NCBI GenBank assembly: GCA_036971715.1
Contig: JAVHJL010000005.1
Location: forward strand, 2,666,001-2,730,000
Length of the DNA stretch: 64,000 nucleotides
Reading direction: 5' to 3'
DNA from: Arthrobotrys musiformis
Lineage: Eukaryota; Ascomycota; Orbiliomycetes; Orbiliales; Orbiliaceae
How positions within the stretch are numbered: position 1 is the first letter of the stretch; every line of letters begins with the position of its first letter. A program made the position numbers and the translations under genes. Below are positions 45,925-56,027 of the stretch, one piece after another. The notes beneath the pieces are model-generated. The model ran no database searches, had not been told where the DNA came from, and saw only the letters and a program-made list of their open reading frames with translations.

Positions 45925-47885
45925 CTATTTCTTGATATACATATCAACGTAGGTGTCGACGTCGGTCTCGAGCAACTTGGCAGAGTCGTTGCCAAGCTCA
46001 ATCAAAGACTTAACATGGGACTCGGAGAAGTGAGGAGAGAGGTGTCTCTTGTACTTCTCAAGGATGACGGGCTTGGCCTCCTCACGTCGAGTGCGATGGC
46101 CGAGTGGAGCGGCGACGGCGACCTCTTCGAGGACGGTTCCGTCCTTGAGGGTGACGGTGAGAGCGTTGGGGATGGTTCGGAGGGTAGGCTCATGGTAGTC
46201 AGCGGTGTATTGAGGATCCTCGACGCAAGAGATACGACGTCTAAGGGACTCAACAAGTGGGGACTGGGCAGCCTCGGATTCATCTGGGTAGTCTGTGGTC
46301 TCGAGACGGTTGTAGCACAGCATAACGGAAACCATATACTATTTTGTTTTTGGCCACGGTTAGCGAAACTGCTCAAAATATTATGTCAAGTGTCTCTGTC
46401 CTGTTAGTCCTACCTGAATGCAGTGGTCACGGTCAGCAAAGTTTGTCATTGGCTTGTGCTGCTTGTCGATAATGCGGACACAGGCTTCGTGAGTTCGGAT
46501 CACAACATTGTCAATGTCTTCTGCAGACTTGCCCATGGACTTGAGGGTAGCAAAGATCTTCTTCGCGGCCTCGACGGCGGTTTGGGAGTGGAATTCAGCT
46601 AGACAACGGGCCAGAATTTAGCATATGTCCATGTAATCGATTTATCATGCCCGAATGATATATTATCGTCGTATATACGACAATACGTACCTGGGTAGGA
46701 GACCTTGAACAACACATTTTCCATAACATAAGTTCCGTATGGGCGCTGGAATTCGAATTCCTTGCCCTTGAAGAGAACATCATAGAAACCCCAGACTGGA
46801 GCAGAGAGGACGGTTGGGATACCAGCCTCTCCCTTCTTGACAATCAAAGCCAGATTGACAGCCCTCGAGCATGCGTCACCAGCTGCCCAACTCTTTCGGC
46901 TCATAGTGTTGGGAGAGTGTCTGTAAGTTCTCAAGCTCTGACCGTCAACCCAAGCTTGGGAGACAGCGTCCACGGTCTGGTCCCTTGTCAAACCAAGCAG
47001 GCGTGATACAACGGCAGTGGTTGCGACCTTGACGAGTACGACATGGTCCAATCCGACCTTGTTGTAGCTGTTCAAGAGAGCCAAACATCCCTGAATCTCG
47101 TGGGCCTGGATCATAGCCTTGAGGACATCCTTGATCTTGAGAGCAGGCTTACCCTCGGCCTTGTAGGTTCGAGAGAGCCAATCGGCAACAGCGAGGATAC
47201 CACCGAGATTGTCAGAAGGATGACCCCATTCCGCGGCGAGCCAGCAGTCATTGTAGTCCAACCAACGGATTTGAGTACCAATGTTGAATGCAGCACGAAT
47301 GGGGTCCAACTGGTAGTCAGTTCCAGGAACTCTGCTGCCGTTAGGGACGACAGTTCCTAATCATTCCGGGGTACACAGTTAGAGTTGTTTATGGACATTA
47401 AGTTTTTGATTTTGTTACTGACCTTCAACGACGGGGCCGAGCAGCTTGGTGCACTCTTTGAAGTTCATGGCCTCCATCCCGCACCCGAGGGTGTCAAGGA
47501 AGACCAGCCTTGCTGTGTCGTACTGCAGATATGAACACCTTAGCCAGAATTCTTATCAAAGGTCCATCGGAGGAAGCATTCAAAGGGGAGGGCTTTAACT
47601 CACGGCCAGTTCCGAGTTGATGTCATAGTTGTGAACGTAGTCGGCGATATCGGTCAGGACTTTGTCCGCCTCGTGAGAGGCAGCTGGGATTGGAGCGGAC
47701 ATGAGGGAAGCTCTGGTTGAGAAAGCCCTGGGAAGCTGTGATGCAGCAGCAATGGCTGGGGTCTTGAATGTTGAGCGGGTGAGGAGAGCGGGGGTACGAC
47801 GGACGGTTGAAGCGAGAGAGGTCGAGTACAAGCGAGTGGACCTGAAGCCTGAGATGCGAGGGCAAGCGCGTCTTCCCACGAACAT
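45925..47885 (-). CDS. 2-methylcitrate dehydratase, mitochondrial (PrpD/MmgE family)
   Basis: Dehydrates 2-methylcitrate to 2-methyl-cis-aconitate in the methylcitrate cycle of propionyl-CoA breakdown. Five exons: 47885-47604, 47522-47423, 47356-46691, 46598-46414 and 46338-45925, 548 aa. The first 60 residues are Arg/Ser/Thr-rich and lack acids (RRACPRISGFRSTRLYSTS), a mitochondrial presequence. The MmgE/PrpD core has LVFLDTLGCGMEAMNF, DYNDCWLAAEWGHPSDNLGG, SQAWVDGQSLRTYRHSPNT and RKSWAAGDACSRAVNLAL. The C-terminal lid includes HCIQYMVSVMLCYNRL. It is directly downstream of the 2-methylcitrate synthase on the same strand, a linkage known from yeast CIT3-PDH1. The promoter region has a CAGACAA repeat and a T-rich tract. 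Confidence 0.94.
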
Positions 47886-48643
47886 GGCTATCGACAGATA
47901 CTGCTGAAGCGCGTTAATGGCAATTGAGTCTGGATGGAATGTATTTCTACAGAGCGTGAAGTATTCAATTGGCCCTGACCTGACGCACCTTTGGATCTCT
48001 TCTCTCTATATCTCTCTTCTTTTTTTTTTTTTACTTTAGGGTTTTGGGCCGAGGTAACTTGGGCTGGAAAAGGAAAGCACGCGGGGCTTCGGGGCGGGGT
48101 ATACACTACTGTTAGAGCTAGTACGGAGCAGCTAGACGTCGGCAAGCAAACCAACAGAATTCGAAGGGCAGGCAGCAGACAACAGACAACAGGCAGCAGA
48201 CAAGCAGACAAGCGGACGGAACTCGAGAGGCGCTCCGAGTCCAATCAGTCGAGCACCCGTTTTATAACATCTGAAAGCGATCCCGAATGCCGGGCGCTAT
48301 ACGACATCCGGCCGGACTTGCGGAATTTGCATGGCTATCATCGGCACAACAGAAGGAAAGTGCAGCGCTCCGTGCAACACCTGGACATTCTGCCCGGGTT
48401 CACAGCAATTAATTAAATTTAGGATTCGGATAGAAATAAATTTAAATAGGGGTGTAGTTCTTAAGTATACGAGGTTTCAGTAAGTGATCAGGGACTTTTT
48501 GTATTTGGTACACAGTAATATGGCATTGCTTTTGGTCATCACATAAGGTATATAGGTAATCTGAGATACATGGTAAACTCGAGTTATCACATCCTAATTT
48601 ACATCTAGATTCGGAGCTCCCTCGTTTTCGGGTGCCTCTCAAT
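47886..48643. other. Intergenic region between the two methylcitrate-cycle genes
   Basis: 758 bases between the synthase stop and the dehydratase start, so the two are not a single transcript unit by spacing. It contains the dehydratase promoter, a T-rich run (about 48018-48032) and a CAGACAA/CAGGCAG repeat. ORFs here are low-complexity. Confidence 0.6.
48169..48220. repeat. CAGACAA/CAGGCAG short tandem repeats
   Basis: Overlapping units of 7-8 bases (caggcag, cagacaa, cagacaag) recur about seven times some 290 bases upstream of the 2-methylcitrate dehydratase ATG. Confidence 0.75.
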
Positions 48644-50320
48644 CTATTTAACCAACTTCTCGATGGCCTCGAGTGACAAACTCTTTGGTCGCTGTTTATG
48701 GAATAGTTAGAAAACTTCTGAACGCAGATGCAGCTTAAAATCTGGAGAGATGTATCGATATCATCACTTACCTCAATGGGGAGACCGAGAGCGCGATCCC
48801 AGATAAGCTGTGCCAATGGACCAATACCTCGGGAAACCGAGAAACCAACAGTGTAGTATAGAGTCTCCTTGATGCCATAATGATGCATCAACACTCCGGA
48901 TGCGCTGTCAACGTTGGGGTAAGGGTTCTTGGTCTTTCCGTGCTCGGTAAGAACGACTGGAGCGATCTCAGAGTTCTTCTTGACCAGCTGGAAGACAGGG
49001 TCCTTGACGATATCCGGTCTCTTGTCAGCGAAAGCCATGAGGGCCTCGAATCTTGGATCTGGTTTGCGCAAAACTGCATGGCCGTATCCAGGAACGACTT
49101 GTCCGGAGTTCAATGTACTCCAAAGGTAATCCTTGACGTCCTTTTCGGTGTACTCCTCAGGGATCTTCTCCTTCATGGAGAGGATCCATCTGAGAACCTC
49201 CTGGGCAGCCAAACCGTGCAATGGTCCAGCGAGACCCTGAACACCAGCACTGTAGCTGAGGAAGGCATCGCTGAGAGCGCTACCGACCAAATGGGTGGTA
49301 TGCGCGCTGACGTTTCCTCCTTCGTGGTCTCCGTGCAAAGCGAGATACAATCTCAAGAAGTCAACGAAGCCAATGTCATCGGCCTTTCCAAGCATAGCAG
49401 CGTAGTTGTACGCCCAATCCTGCTTGGGGTCAACAGCGCCAGGGAGTGCGCCGCCTCCCTGGTAGGTGTTTTGGTAAACCTTGGCGGCGATCGTTGGGAG
49501 CTTTGCGAGAAGGGAGATACAATCATCGAAAGTGGGCTCCCAGTAATCAGCCTTGTTGAGCCCTTTCTCGTAGGCCTTTGCGAAGACCGAGTCGTGGTTC
49601 AATGCAGAGACGGCAATGGCAACTTAATGGCAGTTAGCGCCTAGTCTCAATGTCGCGGAGGATGTTAAAAGAACTTACATTGTGTCATTGGGTGGAGAGT
49701 AGTTGGGAAGTTGTCCATCATCTTCTCAACGAATGTTGGGAGGGAGGACTTCTCAGCCAATTCCTTGCTGAAGTCCCTAACCTGCTCCGTGGTTGGGACC
49801 TTCCCGGTGAGAAGGAACCAGAACATAGCTTCTGGCAACATCTCCTCTCCCGTCAAACCCTTTGGCAAGAATTCCTGGCACTCTTTGATGGTCTTTCCGT
49901 GGAATCGGATACCCTCATTGGCATCAAGAACGGAGCCCTCCCAGATCATTCCCTTGATACCACTGAAAACGAAATTTACATCAGCTAGCTGCACCACTGC
50001 CTCGGTGTAAAAATATAACGTACCGCATGCCGCCGATTGCATTTTCGACCTTGACCTCGCCCAAAACTTTATTGCCATGCTCGGTCTTGATCTTTTTGAG
50101 GTATTCGCGCTTCGCAGGGATAACTTCCTTAAGGGTGGTCTTGAGATCTGGCTGGCCAGAAAGATATCGGCGCCCAATGGTTCGACTCGAGGTGGAGAAC
50201 ACGTTCTATCAGAGTTCAGAACTGGGTCTTTTCCCCCCGAAAGTTTGGAGGGGGGTTGAATTGTCTTACCGAACGCACGAGGCGTTGAAGCGTTGGAACA
50301 GCCCTTGAATTAACAGCCAT
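48644..50320 (-). CDS. mcsA: 2-methylcitrate synthase, mitochondrial (citrate synthase family)
   Basis: Condenses propionyl-CoA with oxaloacetate to 2-methylcitrate; family members also show some citrate synthase activity. Five exons: 50320-50270, 50205-50024, 49962-49679, 49622-48772 and 48691-48644, 471 aa. The N-terminal 35 residues are an Arg/Ser-rich mitochondrial presequence. DLKTTLKEVIPAKREYLKK and IRFHGKTIKECQEFLPKG match fungal McsA rather than CitA. Catalytic residues are present: His308 (GPLHGLAAQEV), His354 (GYGHAVLRKPDPRF) and Asp411 (NVDSASGV). The last exon has 15 codons (RPKSLSLEAIEKLVK) and lacks a peroxisomal -SKL end, so the enzyme should be mitochondrial. Introns are 61-80 nt except one of 56. 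It is followed on the same strand by the dehydratase of the same pathway. Confidence 0.93.
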
Positions 50321-51488
50321 TTTGAAGCTCTGGATGAAGTATATAATCGCGACTGGAGATGAGCTACAGAATTGTCGATATGGTGGGAAATTCTTCTGTT
50401 CGTGCAATTGTGGGGGACTTTTTCTAGGTCGGGCAGGTTCCGGTTATAACCTCGCTCCAAAGGAGCTCGGCTACCCAACCCAATTACCTTTGATCAGATG
50501 CTGCTTTTATTCTCATTCACCGAAATCCCTCTAGCAGTTTTTTTTTTTTTCAGACTAGATTTTATTTCTTCCTACCTTCTGGATTTTGCTACAAAGGATA
50601 AGTTATCACGGAGGTCTTAGGGATAGCTACCGGGCCGCTTTGTGCCCCGGGGTTTGTTTGTGGGGAGCTTGCATTGGCGGCAGGGGACTTAACTTCCCTA
50701 CTCACACATGGACACCATCCCGTAAATAACCCGTGGCTTCGTTTCTCATGGCTTAAAGTTTTATAGATCTGATCTCTGTCGACGGGTTTATACAGCAAGA
50801 TGAATGAGAGATAAGAAATTCATTACTAGAAGCTATAGTTTTTTTTTGGCTTTCTTTCTTTCTTCTAAAAGTAAAAATTTGGCACAATCTAGAGACACCA
50901 CCGCAGAAATTAGCAGTCGTGAAAGGGATTCGTTATAAGGCCCAGGGGGCCACACGCTTCATGAATTCATTCTTAGTTTCGGCTTGTGGACCAAGGTTTC
51001 CTGTCCAAATACATCTGTATATAAGTAACTATGTACTTAGATGAAGCATTGAATCTGATGCTCGTGCTCAAGAAATATACCCTCAACCTCTGCATGACCG
51101 GCAATTCAACATTTATACTATACCTACTCGAAATCCAGATGCCTCAACTTACTTGAACTTGTGAGCTACTTCAACATTTGGGTGTGGACGGCGGTACTTG
51201 CGGGGGGGCGGTATGCATAGGATTCACCTCCCCATATTCTAGGGAGATTCAAAAGCTAGCCGCGAACCCGGGAACAAGACCACCGTGAACCACCTTCTCC
51301 ATAACCGTGGAGTTAAGGCTTTAAAATTCCAACCGTTTTTGTTCTTCGGAACACGGGTCACAGGAAATCCGGCGTGTTTATTTCGGTACACCCGGGAGAA
51401 GGGAACTTCGGTAAGTATCATATATTATATTCTATCTTCTGATTTTCGTTTTTACCATTATACACCCTGCATGCAAACGATAAAGCGG
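50321..51488. other. Promoter region of 2-methylcitrate synthase / 3' side of ALDH
   Basis: 1.2 kb with T-rich stretches (about 50538-50550, 50840-50862, a pyrimidine tract) and no recognised coding frame. Confidence 0.5.
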
Positions 51489-53640
51489 TTATGAGTTGCT
51501 AATCAGCCTCAAGAGGCCTGCAATCTTCGAATCCATGGTCGTTCCAACCGAAAACTCAACCAAGCCTATAGGGAATTCGTTAGCAGATATCTCGTGTTAT
51601 TGACGTGAGTCGCATCCACGCACCTTTGCAAAACTCCCAGGCCTTGCTTGTATCTCTAATTGGATAATCCACACGCGGTGGGATACTCGTCGAAATCCCG
51701 GGGAACCGGTCGGTACAGACCGACTTCAAGTTGCATACAGACCGTAAACCTTCTGCGCCCATAAATCGACCATAACCTAAGTTTCGCGTAAGAATCAATG
51801 CCACTAAATAAAAGAAATCTCCGGGGTCGTACCTGAGCCGCCGACACCGCCGAATGGCATTTGTGCAAGATAAAAGACGGCAAAGTCGTTCACGGCCACC
51901 ATTCCACATCTCATCTCACTCGCAACTCTAGCGAGCTCCATCTTGTTACTCCCAAAAACGGATCCACCGAGTCCATATTCAGTAGAATTTGCAATTTGTA
52001 TCGCGTGTGTGACGTTTTGCGCTTTCATAATCAGACAGACCGGGCCGAAGACTTCTTCTCTCGCAATTTCCATGTCCATGGTAACATCGACGAGGAGAGT
52101 TGGAGAAAAGTAATGTCCCTGAGGGTATTTAGGATGAACTAGCCTTTGGCCACCGGCAAGGAGCCTCGCTCCTTGCTTGACGGCGTCGTTGATCATCCTT
52201 TCTAGCCTGTCGAATCCGAGTCCAGAGATAACGGCGCCTACGTCGGTATCCTTAGGGTTGTCGAGGATAGACCCGACCCGTAGTGCTTTGATACGTGGTT
52301 CCAAGGTATCAACAAGACGGTCATAGATTTTCGGCAAGGCGATTATACGCTCAATACCGATACAGTTTTGGCCCATACTCTGGAACACACCGCGGATAAG
52401 TACAGAGCTCAACTTGTGCAAGTCCTTGACATCGTCGAGAATGATAGAAGCGTCTTTCCCGCCCAACTCTATGCATAGTGCTGGCAGGGTCTTTGAGGCA
52501 GACTTTGCGACTAGTTTGGCGACGGGTCGCGATCCGATGAAAGTAATATGGGAGATACCGGGGTGGGATGTTAAGTGATCCGCAACTTCAGGCCAGCAGT
52601 TGACACCCTGTTTCAGTCAGCCGAGAAGGATCTTTGTCTTCTTGATGAGGATTTTCTTACAGCCACAAGGTCTGGATTATGTCCACAGGCCAACAGAGCG
52701 CGGTTGACAATTTGCACAAAGAAGGAATTGCTCCATGCCGTAGCCTCTGAACCTTTAACAATGATTCCGTTACCAGCAAAAATAGAACTGACAATAGGGC
52801 CCAGAAGGTTGTGAAACTGTATAATTCATTAGTATTCGGCCTCGCCATGTGCCCTTTGTTTTCTAGAAAGAGAGAGGATCGCATACGGGATAACTATAGG
52901 TTTGTTAGTCAGGCGCCCAATGGGTAACGAAACGTGGGTAGAAAAACTTACTTCCAACTAACGCATGCCGCGACAACCCCCAAAGGCTCATACCGAATTT
53001 CAGCCCTTTTATACATCATCAAGAAAGGAACACCCCGTGTTTCCGGCTGCAGGGCAACCTCGCCGGATTTGAGCAACCAATTGAGTTTTTCGACGGTGAC
53101 CAGAATCTCGCCCAAAGACGCGTCTACTTTCGTCTTACCGGAGTCCAGACAGGCGGCTCGAGCGATAAGATCCTGGTTCTTGAGGATATATCGCATCAAT
53201 GTACGGAGGACCTTGCGGCGTTGCTTGAAAGTAGTACGGGCCCATTCTTTCTGAGCCTCAGCGGCCTTTTCAATTGCAGTGTCAATGTCTTGTGCGGATG
53301 CGGGTTTTTGGACTTCGAGGAGACGGCCGGTAGCAGGGGAATAGCATTGAATGTGACCATTGTCGGCCTACCGAACAAGATTGCGTTAGTAAGGCTACTG
53401 AAATTTATCTCGACCGAATCGTACCTTAATAGACGGGTTTACAAGCTGCTTTCCCACATATCCTTCTTCTAGTTGGGGCGGGAGGGGGACGGTGAAGTCT
53501 TCGTGATCCGTGCTTTCGGAGTTCCAGACAGAGAAGAGAAGTAGGGATAGTAGGGCGACTGATAGCGAGGCAATTGCCTGGTATGAAGCCGGTAGAGACG
53601 TGATCCACTCGAGTGGAGATGGATTGAGCGTCGTCGCCAT
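51489..53640 (-). CDS. Aldehyde dehydrogenase, MSC7 family, membrane-anchored
   Basis: NAD(P)-dependent aldehyde dehydrogenase related to yeast Msc7. Seven exons: 53640-53425, 53367-52952, a 7-nt micro-exon 52893-52887, 52816-52661, 52607-51833, 51776-51624 and 51565-51489, 599 aa. An N-terminal hydrophobic anchor (AIASLSVALLSLLLFSVW, about 22-41) suits a membrane location such as the ER. The micro-exon supplies the bases that complete AAT TAT CCC and restores VSWNYPFHNLLGPIVSS, the conserved ALDH segment. Glu312 (CIELGGKDAS) and catalytic Cys347 (SMGQNCIGIE) are present, as are EEVFGPVCLIM and MPFGGVGGSGYGRFMG (across intron 5). The C-terminus reads GLVEFSVGTT. It is upstream of, and on the same strand as, the methylcitrate genes; a shared role is not implied. 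Confidence 0.92.
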
Positions 53641-54148
53641 TGTGTCTTCGTCTTTGCTCAAGGACAAGTCGTCTGAGCAGGTTTGGTTTGGCTTCAGGAG
53701 AAGGTGTGTTTGACGTTGTCACAGACCACGCCAACTTTTCCACTCCAAACCGCTGGCGCCCGGCCCGGCTGGATCGCGAATTCGAACTGCACACAGCTGC
53801 AGCATCAACCCACAGAAACTCACGGATATCAACGAAAATGATGGAACAAGGAGGAGAGGTTATGATTTTAGATGGGTATCATTATTAGGCGCAGCAAAGT
53901 GACCGCATTATCGTAAGTAAAAGAAAAAAAAAATAGAGGAATAAAATATATTACACGAATTGAAATGCTAACCCTAACTCTGGTCCCTGCGTAGATGTCT
54001 GCCACACTGCATATGCATACACTATTGAGATAGTACGCACACTATTTGGCTTATATATTATCCATTGACGAGCGAAAGATCGCAAACGGTGTCGATGGAT
54101 AAGATGAAGTCAGTTGTTACGGACATATTATCCAACAACTCTTCGGCT
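53641..54148. other. Intergenic region
   Basis: 508 bases between the ALDH start and the stop of the small secreted protein. Contains the ALDH promoter; A-rich at 53922-53945. No gene recognised. Confidence 0.5.
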
Positions 54149-54559
54149 CTAGACGGCGGGAGGAGGAGACATCGTCACCGGTATGGTTATTGTGGTGGTC
54201 CTGGTGACGAATTTTGTTGTCGTGGAAGTGCTTTCGATTTCGCTGGTAGTGGGAGTACTTTCGATTCCGCCGCCAGTGGAAGTAGTAGCAGCCTTCTCGT
54301 TCTTTGTGGCTCTAACAGTACTGCTGGTCGGAACCGGCGCCGAAATCGTGGTTGTCGAAGAGCGTGGATACCAGAGGCCGATATCACCACCATAGTGGCC
54401 TGTGCAGAAATCGAGTCAGTTTGAATGTTCAAAATCAATCCTTTGAGACAATGGATCGGAGTTTCCCCACTTACCAACTCCCCACGCTGGGTCCAAAGAC
54501 TGGCAGTTCGCCACAACAGCAAGGCTAGCAATACAGAATCCGAGAGTTTGGTATTTCAT
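54149..54559 (-). CDS. Small secreted Ser/Thr-rich protein
   Basis: Two exons: 54559-54475 and 54399-54149, 75-nt intron (GTAAGT...CACAG), 111 aa. The N-terminus MKYQTLGFCIASLAVVANCQ is a typical signal peptide with cleavage likely near NCQ-S. The first mature residues (SLDPAWGVGHYGGDIGLWYP) are conserved-looking and span the intron. The remainder is about half Ser and Thr (repeated TTTIS, TSTGG, ESTPTTSEIESTSTTT), fitting heavy O-mannosylation. It lacks a second hydrophobic end, so no GPI anchor is predicted. It could be a wall protein or a secreted effector-like protein. A plus-strand frame over the same bases (54065-54424) lacks these features and is treated as a shadow. Confidence 0.7.
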
Positions 54560-56027
54560 TGTTCTGGCCGGCGGAACGAAGCTAACAATTGAACAAATCG
54601 ATCGATGTTTTGAAGGAAAAACGAATGTGAAAGTGTCGAAACAAAACAAGATGCGATACCAGCTCGCGGGAGAATGGAAACCAAACCGGTTGGGAAAGAT
54701 AAAAAAGAGCGTGATGATGATGAAAGGTTCGAAATCGATAAACGGGTCGCGCAGAGCTACATTATATAAAAATGCATCAGCCAGACGTCAAGGGAGCTAA
54801 CAGGTAACAACCAGAAGCAAAAAAGGAAAGAAAGAAGGAAATCCCACGATAGAAAACGGACTAAAGGAATGACCGACACTAGCTCTTACCGAATGAAAAG
54901 GAGCTTCAAAGGAGCTAGATGTCGACAGCCAAGCGCATCAAGATCTGAGATGGTCCGCCAAAAAGAAGACTTCCTTAGTCCAAAAAATAGAAGTTCTGAG
55001 ACCTGCATTTTAAACAGACTCGTTCATCTGGTCTCCCCTGTTTCTTTCGGTTCCAGTTGACATGCGCCTGCTAGTCCGAGAGAAGCTAGTTAACATGCGA
55101 CATTCGAATGCTCCAGATACATGACTGTCGATGGGACCATCTCAAATGGCGAAGTCCGTACCTGCATCGGTGGAAAATGTCAAAAAAAAAAGGACCGAGT
55201 AGGACTTAGCGACATTTGCCCACCAGACCACTTAGCGTACCTGACAGCGACCGCACTAGCCTGCGCAGCCCTGAGTCGCAAGCTGTTTGAAGGGCCGCAG
55301 TCTGAAACGCGGGGCACCCAAGCTCGATTGAGGATTGGACACCGCCACCGTGGTCCGATAAAACCACAGCTTTAGTTACCACAAGAAAATAATATGCGCC
55401 AAGTTTCGGAATTACATCATGAAAGCAAATTTTGACAGCGGAAATCAGCTAGGACCACATACTACTTTACACCTCACCTTCGCCGTCGTATAAATATTAA
55501 ATGGCACGAGCGTCATCGGTTCAGAAATCTCAATGGCATTTCGAGCACAAGCGCTTCATGATTGTGGCGGTGGGGCGTTAAAAATCCAACATTTTCAACG
55601 CGGCCGGCCGGCGAACCACCCCTGTTTCCAGGATTCCAGCTCCCGTTGTTGCATTTTAGGAGCAAGCAAGCAAGCCGACATGATTGCCCTTAATTCCAGT
55701 CTAATCCAGATCAATCCATGCTCCCCAGGCTCTGCTGTGTGTTACGGTCAAAGCGCACTGGATCATATCGATAACAGCCCTCCAAACCCAAAGCTCAAAA
55801 CGCCAATTGCCTTTTATCATGATGCATATGCTCCATGATTTGTTTTCCCTTCCTGTCCTTGGAAAGACATAAGCATTTTCTTGGCAGAAACAAATATTGA
55901 TCTATTCTTGCCTAGTCCTGGTAACGAATGCTATTTCGATACTAGTAGGCTTCGTTCTTCAAGTACATCCTATCCACAACAGGACCGATAATCCATAGTA
56001 TCCTAGTGTGGTATCGTTATTAAAAAC
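54560..56027. other. Divergent intergenic region upstream of the RID-like gene
   Basis: 1.5 kb between the small secreted-protein start and the methyltransferase start. Frames at 55121-55375 and 55533-55838 show no similarity. No clear repeat. Confidence 0.45.

Noticed and set aside
48880..49644. 254-codon plus-strand open frame
   Set aside because: It lies opposite the large exon of the 2-methylcitrate synthase gene, whose protein is plainly conserved, so it is an antisense shadow.
54065..54424. Plus-strand frame over the small secreted-protein gene
   Set aside because: It reads low-complexity Gly/Ser with no signal or conserved part, whereas the minus strand gives a signal peptide and a clean intron.
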